64,000 bases of DNA from Thalassovita autumnalis (GCF_001458255.1 NZ_CYSB01000010.1:82251-146250), one strand, 5' to 3'; shown: positions 1 to 9,118, numbered from the stretch's first letter. A program made the numbers and translations. Notes: generated from the letters alone by a model not told the origin.

Positions 1-4
1 GAAT

Positions 5-196
5 ATGGAAACCTATTCCCTGCTCAGAGAGTTCGCGGACAGCTGGATGTTGCTGGCACTGTTTACGTTCTTCATGGGGGTCGTCGTGTTCGTGATGCGC
101 CCTGGAAGCACCAAGACCTACAGCAATGTCGCTGACATTCCTTTCCGGCACGAAGACAAGCCCGCCGCCAAAAGCGGCGACGCCAAGGAGGCGTGA
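5..196 (+). CDS. ccoQ: cbb3-type cytochrome c oxidase subunit CcoQ
   Basis: A 63-residue protein with one membrane helix (about residues 14-34) followed by a short charged cytoplasmic tail. CcoQ (FixQ) is the small non-catalytic subunit that stabilises the cbb3 oxidase CcoNOP complex in the inner membrane. Little is conserved in this family, so the call rests on size, the single helix and position: it ends 3 nt before ccoP. The catalytic subunit genes ccoN and ccoO are expected just upstream, outside the window. The start lies 5 nt into the window, so its ribosome binding site cannot be seen. Confidence 0.9.
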   Translation: METYSLLREFADSWMLLALFTFFMGVVVFVMRPGSTKTYSNVADIPFRHEDKPAAKSGDAKEA

Positions 197-199
197 AAC

Positions 200-1069
200 A
201 TGGCTAAAAAACCTACGCAAAATAAAGACGTCGGCACCACAGGCCATTCCTGGGACGGCATCGAAGAGCTGAACACCCCATTGCCGCGCTGGTGGCTGTG
301 GACCTTCTACGCCACCATCGTCTGGGGCCTCTACTATGTGGCAGCCTATCCAGCCTGGCCGTTGATCAACGGCGCCACGCAGGGCTTCCTTGGCTTCTCA
401 ACCCGTGCCGAAGTTGCGGCTGACATTGCAGAATTTGAGGCCAAACAGGCCCCAATGAACGACAAGCTGGCCTCGGTTGAGCTGACCGCGATTGCCGATG
501 ATGCAGAGCTGCTGGGCTATGCAAACTCGGCCGGTGCGGCGGTGTTCAAGACCTGGTGTGCCCAGTGTCACGGTTCTGGTGCGTCGGGGGCCGTTGGCTA
601 TCCGAACCTGGTGGATGACGATTGGCTTTGGGGTGGGGATATCGAATCGATCCACACCACCATCACTGTCGGCGTCCGTCAGCCCACCGACGAAGACTAT
701 CTTCGCCAGTCGGAAATGCCCGCCTTTGGCCGCGATGAGCTGTTGGAGGATGGTCAGATCGACGAAGTGGTTAATTTCGTGATGTCGCTGTCAGGTGACG
801 CACAGGATGCCACCCTCGTTGAGGCCGGTGCCGTGGTTTACGAAGAAAACTGCGCCGCCTGCCACGGTGACGAAGGAAAAGGTGACATAGATCAAGGCGC
901 GCCGAATCTGGCTGATGCAATCTGGCTCTATGGTGACAGTTACGACGCCATCCGCGAGTCGGTCTATTACGCCCGTTACGGTGCAATGCCGGCCTGGAAC
1001 ACCCGCCTGTCTGAGGCGGAGATCCGCGCGGTATCCACCTTTGTCCACACTCGTGGTGGTGGTCAGTAA
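200..1069 (+). CDS. ccoP: cbb3-type cytochrome c oxidase diheme subunit CcoP
   Basis: A 289-residue membrane-anchored diheme cytochrome c that passes electrons to the CcoO/CcoN core of the high-affinity terminal oxidase. A cytoplasmic N-terminus leads into one membrane helix (about residues 31-50, WWLWTFYATIVWGLYYVAAY). Two periplasmic cytochrome c domains follow, with heme-attachment motifs CAQCH (about residues 119-123) and CAACH (about 218-222). Length and architecture are normal for CcoP. A strong AAGGAGG ribosome binding site sits at 185-191 inside the end of ccoQ. The gene is last in the structural operon and is followed by a hairpin at 1112-1160. Confidence 0.96.
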   Translation: MAKKPTQNKDVGTTGHSWDGIEELNTPLPRWWLWTFYATIVWGLYYVAAYPAWPLINGATQGFLGFSTRAEVAADIAEFEAKQAPMNDKLASVELTAIADDAELLGYANSAGAAVFKTWCAQCHGSGASGAVGYPNLVDDDWLWGGDIESIHTTITVGVRQPTDEDYLRQSEMPAFGRDELLEDGQIDEVVNFVMSLSGDAQDATLVEAGAVVYEENCAACHGDEGKGDIDQGAPNLADAIWLYGDSYDAIRESVYYARYGAMPAWNTRLSEAEIRAVSTFVHTRGGGQ

Positions 1070-1524
1070 CACCTGAGATACCCCGGGGCGTTTCCCGACG
1101 CCCTAGGGGCTGGCACCGGCCCTTCCGTCCTGTTCGCGCGTTTCCTGGAAGGCCGGTGCCCCTTATTCAGTAAAGCGTGTTGCGTTCCCTTAAAAAGACA
1201 AGAGGTCTCGGTTTTCCACCGGGATCTCTTGCTCGTTATGCCCTCTGGGGAGTCGTAGGGCAGGGATTACAGCTGGCGGATCTTGACCATGCCGCGGGCG
1301 CTGTCAAAGGCGCAGCAGGATTGGCGCGGCACGCGCAGTTTCGGTTTTTCCTCTGCCCGGGGATCCTGGACAGGCTGGTCCTGCCGGGTTGCAGTCAGAA
1401 AGCTATGTGCAAAAATATTCAACATGACCTTGTCTCTATCACTGGGTTTCTTTTGTCTTTTTGCGCTTTATTGTTGGCTATGACGACTCTGGTCTGATTT
1501 CTATAATGTAAGTTGAGGTTACAC
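1070..1524 (+). other. 455-bp gap between ccoP and the LysR gene, with two strong hairpins
   Basis: No convincing gene is present. A probable ccoP terminator has arms at 1112-1126 and 1147-1160 (GGCACCGGC..CCTTCC against GGAAGGCCGGTGCC, one bulged C) followed by CCTTATT. A second hairpin at 1200-1230 has 13-bp arms containing two G-U pairs and a 5-nt loop, but no T run follows it, so it is not an ordinary terminator. A 106-codon open frame at 1177-1497 runs straight through both structures, lacks a ribosome binding site and has no recognisable protein features, so it is not called. The last 100 bases are AT-richer and probably hold the LysR promoter. Confidence 0.5.
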
Positions 1525-2397
1525 ATGGATTGGCGTTCCCTGCCGCCCCTGACAGCACTGCGTGCCTTTCTGGCGTTCCATGAGGCGGGCAATATGGCGG
1601 CGGCGGGCCAGTCGCTAAACGTCAGCCACGCGGCAATTTCACAGCAAATCAAATCGCTTGAGGCCCATTTGGGCGTGACCCTGTTGGACCGCCGCGCCCG
1701 CAAAACCTCTCTGACCGAAGAGGGGCTGCAGCTGGCTCAGGCAATTGAGCGCGGCTTTGGCGAGATGCTGCGTGTGGTTGAGGTGCTGACCGGGGGTGAG
1801 GCTGCGCGCCCTGTGCAGATCTCCGTCACCCCGTCCTTTGCCGCAAACTGGCTGATGCCCCGTCTGGCTGATTTCCGCATCAAACACCCTGAGGTTTCGC
1901 TGATGATCGATCCCAGCGCTGAGGTGAAACAGCTGGAACCCGGCGGCATCGATGTGGCGATTCGTCATGGGGATGGGCATTGGCCGGGGCTGGATGTGAA
2001 GCTGATCGTGGCAGCGCCGATTGTTCTGGTCGCCGCGCCGCATCTGGTGCCCAAGAAAAACGATCTGCGGCCTGAGGATCTGCTGGACCTGCCTTGGCTG
2101 CAGGAGCTGGGCACCCATGAATGCAGCAGTTGGCTGCGCAAACAGGGGGTCAGCAGCGATCCCGCCTTTGGCATTTCCTCGATGCCCGGTAACCTGATGC
2201 TGGAAGCGCTGCGACTGGGCCAGGGGATCGGCGTTGCCGCCCGTCCCTTGATCGCCCCTGATATTCAGGCGGGCCGGCTGCAGGTGATCTTCGAAGAGCC
2301 CGAAGGCACAGGCTATTACATGGTCACGCGCCCGGGCGTGCAACGCAAGCCGCTGAAAACATTCGCCCGCTGGATGGTGCGACAAAGCGGCCAATAG
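1525..2397 (+). CDS. LysR-family transcriptional regulator, GcvA-like
   Basis: A 290-residue regulator. The winged helix-turn-helix lies near residues 4-62, with the LysR signature region FHEAGNMAAAGQSLNVSH AAISQQIKSLE. A type-2 periplasmic-binding-like effector domain fills about residues 90-290. The opening WRSLPPLTALRAF resembles the GcvA subgroup. ATG at 1525 is chosen over an upstream in-frame TTG at 1513 because alignable LysR sequence begins there. The gene lies between the cbb3 structural operon and the cbb3 assembly operon, both on the same strand. Nothing in the sequence links it to oxidase control, and its target is unknown. Effector and ligand cannot be inferred. Confidence 0.88.
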   Translation: MDWRSLPPLTALRAFLAFHEAGNMAAAGQSLNVSHAAISQQIKSLEAHLGVTLLDRRARKTSLTEEGLQLAQAIERGFGEMLRVVEVLTGGEAARPVQISVTPSFAANWLMPRLADFRIKHPEVSLMIDPSAEVKQLEPGGIDVAIRHGDGHWPGLDVKLIVAAPIVLVAAPHLVPKKNDLRPEDLLDLPWLQELGTHECSSWLRKQGVSSDPAFGISSMPGNLMLEALRLGQGIGVAARPLIAPDIQAGRLQVIFEEPEGTGYYMVTRPGVQRKPLKTFARWMVRQSGQ

Positions 2398-2416
2398 ATG
2401 AATTGAAGATGTGAGT

Positions 2417-2430
2417 TTGATTCAGGTCAA
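2417..2430 (+). promoter_or_regulatory. FNR/FnrL-type box upstream of ccoG
   Basis: TTGATTCAGGTCAA matches the FNR consensus TTGAT-N4-ATCAA at 9 of 10 defined positions. It is centred about 68 nt upstream of the ccoG GTG start. In Rhodobacteraceae the cbb3 assembly operon is known to respond to FnrL under low oxygen, so oxygen control of ccoGHIS is the likely meaning. Confidence 0.75.
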
Positions 2431-2491
2431 AGTCACCTTAGGTGCATCCCTGTGAGAAGGGTTCAAATGTCATAGCCAACGGAGCGAGTCC

Positions 2492-3982
2492 GTGTCGCAA
2501 AGCCAACCAGATGCCCCGCAAAACCTATATGCCGCCCGCGAGCCCGTATTTCCGCGCCGCGTGAGCGGGAAGTTCCGCAACATGAAGTGGGTGATCATGG
2601 CGATCACCCTGGGCATCTACTACTTAACCCCATGGATTCGCTGGGATCGCGGCGTGAACCTTCCGGATCAGGCTGTGCTGGTGGATCTGGCGAACCGCCG
2701 TTTCTACTTCTTCTGGATCGAAATATGGCCGCATGAGTTCTACTTCGTTGCCGGGCTATTGGTGATGGCCGGCTTGGGGCTGTTCCTGTTCACCTCCGCG
2801 CTGGGGCGGGTCTGGTGCGGCTATGCCTGTCCACAAACCGTCTGGACCGATCTTTTTATTCTGGTCGAACGCTGGGTTGAGGGGGATCGAAACGCCCGCC
2901 TGCGTTTACACCGGCAGAAAAAATGGGACGCACGTAAGCTGCGTCTGCGGCTGACCAAATTTGTGCTGTGGATTCTGATCGCTTTGGCGACCGGGGGCGC
3001 TTGGGTCTTCTATTTCACCGATGCGCCGCAGCTCGCGGTGGATCTGGTGACGCTGAATGCGCATCCGATTGCCTATTCCACCATGCTGATCCTGACGGCG
3101 ACCACCTTCTTCTTTGGTGGCATCGCGCGCGAACAGATCTGTATCTACGCCTGCCCCTGGCCGCGTATTCAGGCGGCGATGATGGATGAGGACACGCTGA
3201 CCATCGGCTACCGCCACTGGCGCGGTGAACCCCGGGGCAAGCTGAAACCGCATAAGAAAACGAAACCCGCCGCTGCGGCTGCGGCCAGTGATGCCCCTGT
3301 CATCTCTGAAGCCGCGGCGCCACAGGGCGACTGTATTGACTGTATGGCCTGCGTGAACGTCTGCCCGATGGGGATCGACATCCGCGATGGCCAGCAGATG
3401 GAATGCATCACCTGCGGTCTCTGCATCGATGCCTGCGATGATGTGATGGAGAAAATCGGCAAGCCCCGCGGGTTGATCGACTATCTGGCGCTGACTGATG
3501 AAACCGCTGAACAGGCCGGGAAAGAACCGAAATCGGTTTGGAAACATATCTTCCGCCCGCGCACCATCCTCTACACCACGCTGTGGTCACTGGTGGGGAT
3601 TGCGCTGGTGGTGGCGCTGTTCATCCGCGCTGACATCGAACTGACGGTCGCCCCGGTGCGTAACCCGGTTTACGTGACCCTCTCGGATGGCTCGATCCGC
3701 AACACCTATGACGTGCGCCTGCGCAACAAAAACGGTGATGACCGACCCTTCAAGATCTCGATCAAAGGGCACCCGACGCTGCGCCTGCAGCTGGAAGGCA
3801 CCCCTTATGATACAGTGGACGTGCCAGCCGACACCATGAGCCTGCAACGGGTCTATGTGGTGGCCCCCAAAGGGTCAGAGCCAGCGCTGAGCGAACGCAT
3901 GGACCTGCGGATCTGGGTTGAAGATATCAGCAACGGCGATCGCGCTTACAAAGACACACTCTTTAACGGAAAAGGAAACTGA
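2492..3982 (+). CDS. ccoG: Cytochrome c oxidase accessory protein CcoG (polyferredoxin)
   Basis: A 496-residue inner-membrane iron-sulfur protein needed for cbb3 assembly. In characterised members it acts as a cupric reductase that feeds copper to the oxidase. About five membrane helices are visible. Cys motifs CGYACPQ (near residue 109) and CIYACPWP (near 217) are followed by a bacterial ferredoxin pair, CIDCMACVNVCP and CITCGLCIDACDD, at about 281-317. The C-terminal part is a periplasmic Ig-like domain. The start is GTG at 2492 with GGAG at 2481-2484. It leads the ccoGHIS operon and ends 1 nt before ccoH. Confidence 0.96.
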   Translation: MSQSQPDAPQNLYAAREPVFPRRVSGKFRNMKWVIMAITLGIYYLTPWIRWDRGVNLPDQAVLVDLANRRFYFFWIEIWPHEFYFVAGLLVMAGLGLFLFTSALGRVWCGYACPQTVWTDLFILVERWVEGDRNARLRLHRQKKWDARKLRLRLTKFVLWILIALATGGAWVFYFTDAPQLAVDLVTLNAHPIAYSTMLILTATTFFFGGIAREQICIYACPWPRIQAAMMDEDTLTIGYRHWRGEPRGKLKPHKKTKPAAAAAASDAPVISEAAAPQGDCIDCMACVNVCPMGIDIRDGQQMECITCGLCIDACDDVMEKIGKPRGLIDYLALTDETAEQAGKEPKSVWKHIFRPRTILYTTLWSLVGIALVVALFIRADIELTVAPVRNPVYVTLSDGSIRNTYDVRLRNKNGDDRPFKISIKGHPTLRLQLEGTPYDTVDVPADTMSLQRVYVVAPKGSEPALSERMDLRIWVEDISNGDRAYKDTLFNGKGN

Positions 3983-3983
3983 C

Positions 3984-4439
3984 ATGGCCAAGGAACTGAC
4001 CGGCAAACATGTCTTGCTCATTTTTGTCGTCGCCTTCGGGACCATCATTGCGGTGAACCTGACACTTGCCTTCAACGCCGTCAGCACGTTTCCCGGCCTT
4101 GAGGTGAAAAACAGCTACGTGGCATCGCAGCACTTTGACGAACGCAAAGCTGCGCAAGAGGCGCTGGGATGGATTGTCGCCGGCACCCATGAGGCCGGTC
4201 AGCTGCGCCTGACCATCACCGGTGCGGATGGTGCCCCGGTTGAGGTGGCTGAACTGCAGGCAACGCTGGGCCGCGCCACCCATGTGGCCGATGACCTTGA
4301 GCCAAACCTTGTGTTCGATGGCACCGCCTATGTCGCCAGATTGGACATCGATGATGGCAACTGGAACATTCGTATGAAGGCCACGGCGCAGGACGGCACT
4401 GAATTTGTGCAGCGCGTTATTCTGGATGTGATCAGGTAA
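3984..4439 (+). CDS. ccoH: FixH/CcoH-family cbb3 assembly protein
   Basis: A 151-residue protein with one N-terminal membrane helix (about residues 8-29, HVLLIFVVAFGTIIAV) and a periplasmic beta-rich domain of the FixH type (NSYVASQHFDE). CcoH binds CcoP and stays associated with the oxidase as an assembly subunit. ATG at 3984 is preferred to a longer upstream frame starting within ccoG: AAAGGA lies at 3970-3975, and MAKELTGKHV is the usual family start. It is packed between ccoG (1 nt gap) and ccoI (4 nt gap). Confidence 0.93.
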   Translation: MAKELTGKHVLLIFVVAFGTIIAVNLTLAFNAVSTFPGLEVKNSYVASQHFDERKAAQEALGWIVAGTHEAGQLRLTITGADGAPVEVAELQATLGRATHVADDLEPNLVFDGTAYVARLDIDDGNWNIRMKATAQDGTEFVQRVILDVIR

Positions 4440-4443
4440 GCCA

Positions 4444-6642
4444 ATGACCGAAACCCTCCGCCCACAAGTGGCCGCTTGCCCGGCCTGTGTCGCTGCCCCC
4501 TCCGCCGAAGCGATTGCCGCCAGCGCCGCCCCGAAAGAGGCGCGTTTGGCCCTTTCGGTGCCTGCCGTGCATTGTGCGGCCTGTATCTCCACGGTGGAAA
4601 AAGCATTGGCAGCGGTGCCGGGGGTGCATTCGGCGCGGGTCAACCTGACCCTCAAACGGGCTTTGGTCGAGGCCGATCCCGAGGTGGACGCCACCCCGCT
4701 GATCACCGCGCTGGAGGGCGTGGGCTACGAAGCGCATGAGTTGGACGCGGGCGCGCTGAGCGCAACCGAAACCGACAAAGCCGGGCGTGAACTGCTGATG
4801 CGCCTTGCGGTGGCGGGCTTTGCCTCGATGAATGTGATGCTGCTGTCGGTTTCGGTCTGGTCCGGGGCGGAGGATGCAACCCGCGATCTGTTCCACTGGA
4901 TCTCAGCCGCGATTGCCTTGCCCACTATCGTCTTTTCCGGCCAGCCGTTTTTCCGCAATGCCTTTGCCGCGCTGCGGGCGCGGCGGCTCAACATGGATGT
5001 GCCGATTGTGCTGGCCATCGTGCTGGCCGTTGCCACCTCGCTCTGGGAAACCTCGCTTTCGGGCGAACACGCCTATTTTGATGCCGCCCTGACCCTTGTC
5101 TTCTTCCTGCTGGCGGGCCGTTATCTGGATCACCGCACCCGCGCGGTGGCCCGATCCGCCGCCGAAGAACTGGCCGCGCTGGAGGTGCCGCGCGCCATCC
5201 TGCTGCGCGACGGGCAGGAACATCAGGTTGCTGTGTCTGAGGTGCAGGTGGGCGATCTGGTCCTAGTGCGCCCCGGCGGCCGGATGCCGGTCGACGGTGA
5301 GATTGCCCAGGGCACCTCTGAAATTGACCGCTCCCTGCTGACCGGGGAAACGCTGCCGGTCTTTGCCACCGCAGGCCAGACGGTCTCCACCGGTGAGGTC
5401 AACCTGACCGGTCCCCTGACCCTGCGCGCCACCGCCGTGGGCAAGGACACCTCGCTGCATCAGATGGCGGAACTGGTGGCCATCGCTGAATCCGGCCGAT
5501 CACGCTACACCTCGCTGGCGGACAGTGCGGCCAAGCTCTACGCGCCGGGGGTTCATATCCTATCTGCGCTCAGCTTCCTGGGCTGGCTGATCTACTCCGG
5601 TGACATGCGCACTTCGCTCAACATCGCGGCGGCGGTTTTGATCATCACCTGCCCCTGTGCGCTGGGTCTTGCGGTACCGGCGGTGACCACCGCGGCCTCG
5701 GGCCGGCTGTTCCGCAAGGGGATGCTGATCAAGGATTCCACAGCCCTGGAACGTCTGGCGCAGGTCGACACGGTGGTCTTTGACAAAACCGGCACGCTGA
5801 CCGCAGGCACCCCTGAACTGACGAACCTCAGTGATCATGACGCAACCGCCCTGCAGGTGGCGCTTGGCCTTGCCGAAGGCTCCGCCCACCCGTTGTCACA
5901 ATCCCTCTCCGCCGCCGCCCGCGCCGCCGGGGTGGAACCTGCCGCCCTGACCGACCTGCGCGAAGTTCCGGGCTACGGGGCTGAGGCCCGCTGGGGCAAC
6001 AAACAAGTCCGTCTGGGACGTGGCGCCTGGGTTGGCGCCCCCAGTGGGACGATCAGCAATGCCATGACCGTGGCGTGGCTGGCGATTGAGGGGCAAGCGC
6101 CCGTGCCCTTCACCTTCACCGATCGGCTGCGCGCCGGGGCTGCAGAGGCAGTGCGCGATCTGCAGGCCGCGGGCAAGGAGGTCCTCCTGATGTCCGGTGA
6201 CACCTCCGGCGCGGTTGAGGCACTGGCGGATCGTCTGGGCATCCAGCACTGGATGGCCGAGGCGCTGCCCGCCGACAAAGCCGCCCGTATCGATCATATG
6301 ACCCAGCAGGGCAAAAAGGTGCTGATGGTGGGCGATGGCCTGAACGACACCGCCGCGCTGAGTGCCGCACATGTCTCCATCTCACCTGCGTCAGCACTGG
6401 ATGCGGCCCGCGTGGCCTCAGACATCGTGCTGCTCGGCGGCGACCTCACACCGATTGCAGATGCTTTGGACACGGCGCAGTCCGCCACCAAACGTATCCG
6501 CGAGAACTTTCAAATCGCGACGCTTTACAACGTTATCGCCGTGCCGATCGCCGTCATCGGCCTTGCCACCCCTCTGGTGGCGGCCTTGGCGATGTCGACC
6601 AGCTCGATTACAGTGTCGCTGAACGCGTTGCGGCTGCGCTGA
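4444..6642 (+). CDS. ccoI: Copper-translocating P1B-type ATPase CcoI (FixI)
   Basis: A 732-residue copper-exporting P-type ATPase that supplies copper for cbb3 oxidase biogenesis. An N-terminal Cys pair (ACPACV) precedes a heavy-metal-associated domain with the CAAC metal site (VHCAACIST). The membrane CPC motif ITCPCALG is near residue 401, the phosphorylation site DKTGT near 446, and the hinge motif GDGLND near 630. Length is normal. It starts 4 nt after ccoH, and ccoS follows 44 nt downstream. Confidence 0.96.
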   Translation: MTETLRPQVAACPACVAAPSAEAIAASAAPKEARLALSVPAVHCAACISTVEKALAAVPGVHSARVNLTLKRALVEADPEVDATPLITALEGVGYEAHELDAGALSATETDKAGRELLMRLAVAGFASMNVMLLSVSVWSGAEDATRDLFHWISAAIALPTIVFSGQPFFRNAFAALRARRLNMDVPIVLAIVLAVATSLWETSLSGEHAYFDAALTLVFFLLAGRYLDHRTRAVARSAAEELAALEVPRAILLRDGQEHQVAVSEVQVGDLVLVRPGGRMPVDGEIAQGTSEIDRSLLTGETLPVFATAGQTVSTGEVNLTGPLTLRATAVGKDTSLHQMAELVAIAESGRSRYTSLADSAAKLYAPGVHILSALSFLGWLIYSGDMRTSLNIAAAVLIITCPCALGLAVPAVTTAASGRLFRKGMLIKDSTALERLAQVDTVVFDKTGTLTAGTPELTNLSDHDATALQVALGLAEGSAHPLSQSLSAAARAAGVEPAALTDLREVPGYGAEARWGNKQVRLGRGAWVGAPSGTISNAMTVAWLAIEGQAPVPFTFTDRLRAGAAEAVRDLQAAGKEVLLMSGDTSGAVEALADRLGIQHWMAEALPADKAARIDHMTQQGKKVLMVGDGLNDTAALSAAHVSISPASALDAARVASDIVLLGGDLTPIADALDTAQSATKRIRENFQIATLYNVIAVPIAVIGLATPLVAALAMSTSSITVSLNALRLR

Positions 6643-6686
6643 CGGCCCCCGGGCGACCCGTCGCGACGCATCTAAAGGAACACACT

Positions 6687-6845
6687 ATGGAAATCCTCGC
6701 CTATCTGATCCCGATCTCACTGTTTTTGGGCGGCGTGGGACTGGCGGCCTTTGTCTACACGGTGCGCAGCAACCAATATGATGATCCCGACGGCAACAGC
6801 CAGCGGATCCTCAGCACCGAATATGACGACAAGCCGAAAAGCTGA
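6687..6845 (+). CDS. ccoS: cbb3-type oxidase assembly protein CcoS
   Basis: A 52-residue membrane protein read directly from the DNA. It begins MEILAYLIPISLFLGGVG, has one helix (about residues 5-25), then the conserved acidic stretch NQYDDPDGNSQRIL. CcoS is required to insert cofactors into CcoN. AAGGAA at 6675-6680 is the ribosome binding site. It is the last gene of ccoGHIS and is followed within 25 nt by a strong terminator. Confidence 0.94.
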   Translation: MEILAYLIPISLFLGGVGLAAFVYTVRSNQYDDPDGNSQRILSTEYDDKPKS

Positions 6846-6865
6846 CGCGATCGGCTGAACAAACA

Positions 6866-6901
6866 AAAGCCCCCGCGGTGCGTGACCCGCGGGGGCCTTT
6901 A
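6866..6901. terminator. Bidirectional rho-independent terminator between ccoS and the convergent carboxypeptidase gene
   Basis: Arms GCCCCCGCGG (6869-6878) and CCGCGGGGGC (6887-6896) form a perfect 10-bp stem, with AAAA on the left and CTTT on the right. This suits the two converging genes. Confidence 0.85.
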
Positions 6902-6922
6902 TGTTCCGGATATGTGAGGGCC

Positions 6923-8350
6923 TTACCCCGGCCCAACCATGAAACAGGTGACCTGTCGGGCCTGCAGGCGACGGCAGGCAAGATCGGCCTTTTCGCGCGG
7001 CATTCCCATGAATTGGGCGTCAAAGCCGCTTTTGCGTTTCACCACTTTGCGCAGCGATCCATCCAGCGTACTCATCTCGGTCAGTGCGGTTTTCAACAGC
7101 ATCCGTTCCGCCGCATAGCGGCTGGGGAAACGGCCAACGTTGATGCCCCAGTGATTGCCGCCTGAGGTCGACAGGCGGCTGACCACCTCCTGGCCGTCAT
7201 CCGTTGTGTCCGTCTCTTCCACGGCAGCGGCCAGGCTGGCGGTGGGGTCGGTGCTGGCCAGAACCACATCCTTGGCCTCCATCCGCGCCTTCGGGCGTTT
7301 GGTGCTATTGGCTTCGGCAACGGCTTTGTTGATCTCATCCCCCAGCGCCAGCAACACTGGATCTTTCGCCTTCTCCGTATCAGATCCTGTGCCAGATCCG
7401 GGGCGGGCCACGGGCCTCAGGCTGCGTTTGACGGTGGTGACCGTGCGAATGATCTTACCCGTGCCGGGCTCTGCGCTATAGACGGGGCGCGCGGGTTTGC
7501 GCACCGCGACGCGGGTCTTGGACTTTTGGAACCCCATATCCAACAGCTCGGCCACCCGGGCGTTGCGGGTGGCGGTGGAGCGACCGCCAAACACCGTGGC
7601 GATGATACGTTCACTGCCCCGCTCGGCCGAGGCCACAAGGTTAAAGCCCGCCGCGCGGGTGTAGCCGGTCTTGATCCCATCGGCGCCGCGATAGTTGGCC
7701 AGCAGGCGGCGGTTGGTGTTGTTCACCGTTTTGATCCCGGCATGGGTCGAACGACGGGAGAACAGATTGTAGTAATCGGGGTAGTCATAAAAGATGTGCC
7801 GCCCCAGCGTGGTCATATCGCGGGCGGTGGACATGTGACCTTTCTCGGTCAACCCATGGGCGTTCTTGAAAGTGGTGCGGCTCATCCCCAGCGCTTTGGC
7901 AGTGCGGTTCATCCGGCGGGCAAAAGCCGCCTCGGACCCCGAAATCGCTTCGCCGATGGCGGTTGCGGCATCATTGGCGGATTTCACAGCCGCCGCACGG
8001 ATCAGGTAGCGCAGTTTGATGCGCTGACCGGCCACCAGCCCCAGCTTGGACGGCGGTTCTGCCGCTGCCTTTGAGGAAATTCGCACCTTTGTGTCCAGAG
8101 AGATTTCGCCGTTCTCAACCGCCTCAAAGGCGATGTAGAGCGTCATCATTTTGGTCAGCGAGGCCGGATGCAGCCGGGTATCGGCATTGCGCGTATGGAT
8201 CACACGCCCGTCACGGGCATCGATCACCATCGCTGCATAGGGCGCGGCCTGCGCACCCTGCGGAAGGGCTGCGAAGATGCAAAGGAAGGAGAGAATCAGC
8301 ATGCCACAAAAAGCACGCCGCCCCTGTCGGAGGGTTTCGATCACTGCCAT
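6923..8350 (-). CDS. D-alanyl-D-alanine carboxypeptidase with C-terminal SPOR domain
   Basis: A 475-residue serine-type D,D-carboxypeptidase (PBP5/DacF-like, peptidase S11) acting on periplasmic peptidoglycan. A signal peptide spans about residues 1-35 (cleavage after GAQA). The three penicillin-binding motifs are SLTK (64-67), SAN (124-126) and KTG (227-229). A linker rich in Arg, Pro and Thr leads to a SPOR-like domain (about 400-475, HWGINVGRFPSRYAAE), which in known proteins binds denuded glycan at division sites. The start at 8350 is chosen over a longer frame at 8389 because GAGG sits 6 nt upstream and the signal peptide is then normal. Confidence 0.92.
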   Translation of the reverse strand: MAVIETLRQGRRAFCGMLILSFLCIFAALPQGAQAAPYAAMVIDARDGRVIHTRNADTRLHPASLTKMMTLYIAFEAVENGEISLDTKVRISSKAAAEPPSKLGLVAGQRIKLRYLIRAAAVKSANDAATAIGEAISGSEAAFARRMNRTAKALGMSRTTFKNAHGLTEKGHMSTARDMTTLGRHIFYDYPDYYNLFSRRSTHAGIKTVNNTNRRLLANYRGADGIKTGYTRAAGFNLVASAERGSERIIATVFGGRSTATRNARVAELLDMGFQKSKTRVAVRKPARPVYSAEPGTGKIIRTVTTVKRSLRPVARPGSGTGSDTEKAKDPVLLALGDEINKAVAEANSTKRPKARMEAKDVVLASTDPTASLAAAVEETDTTDDGQEVVSRLSTSGGNHWGINVGRFPSRYAAERMLLKTALTEMSTLDGSLRKVVKRKSGFDAQFMGMPREKADLACRRLQARQVTCFMVGPG

Positions 8351-8593
8351 GTCTGCCTCAGTGCCGCCGGTTTTCCGGTCTGGCCTCAATTATTGTTGCA
8401 CCAACGCTAGCACAGGCCGGGCGTCGAATAAAGCGTGCAATGATACCGCTTTGGTATGTAAACGCCCGCCCGGCACCCTTTGGGGTAGATCTTGTGGCTG
8501 CGGGTAGGGCAGGGGCCAGACCGGGGATTTAACGGGGATTTACGGTGCAGAAAATGGCTGAGTTTGGCTGCGGGGGATGCCGCTAACCGGAGC

Positions 8594-9109
8594 CTAATCC
8601 AGCCGTTTGAACATGTAAGTGGTCGAATCGTAACGTTCCCCGTGCACATCCAGGCAGTAGCCGGGAATGACCCCGGCGGTCTGAAATCCCAGCGCGCTGT
8701 ACAACGGCTCCGCCGCGTCACCCGTGCGGGTGTCCAGCGTCAGCAGCCCCTTGCCAATCCGGCGCGCCTCCGCCTCAAGATGGTGCATCAGCTGCCGGGC
8801 CAGTCCCTTGCGGCGGTGACCGGGATGCACCAGCAGTTTGGAGACTTCACCGCGGTGCGGCTGGTTGCCGGGCATCGCTGTGATCAGCGTCACCACCCCG
8901 GCGGGCTGACCCTGATCCAGCGCTACGTACAGACGCCGCGCGCCGCCGTCGACCTCTGCCAGCAGCCCCTGCCAGAAGCTTTTCGCCTCCGCCTGGGTAT
9001 GGGGCAGAATAAAGCCGACGCTGGCACCATCGGCCACACAGGCGTGCAGAATTTCGGCCAGATCATCCAGCCGCTGCGCCATGTCATAGGCGCTCCATTC
9101 AGTGATCAT
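8594..9109 (-). CDS. GNAT-family N-acetyltransferase
   Basis: A 171-residue GCN5-related acetyltransferase. The acetyl-CoA-binding motif A is VSKLLVHPGHRRKGLARQL (about residues 90-108), followed by LTLDTRTGDAAEPLYSALGF, where the conserved Y-x-x-x-GF of motif B is clear. The substrate is unknown. It starts 9 nt after the stop of the XRE-cupin regulator gene upstream on the same strand, so the two are probably co-transcribed and the regulator may control it. Confidence 0.85.
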   Translation of the reverse strand: MITEWSAYDMAQRLDDLAEILHACVADGASVGFILPHTQAEAKSFWQGLLAEVDGGARRLYVALDQGQPAGVVTLITAMPGNQPHRGEVSKLLVHPGHRRKGLARQLMHHLEAEARRIGKGLLTLDTRTGDAAEPLYSALGFQTAGVIPGYCLDVHGERYDSTTYMFKRLD

Positions 9110-9118
9110 CGGATCCTC

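Noticed and set aside
1177..1497. 106-codon frame in the ccoP-LysR gap
   Set aside because: It runs through two strong hairpins, lacks a ribosome binding site and has no protein features; a second overlapping frame at 1283-1483 looks equally random.
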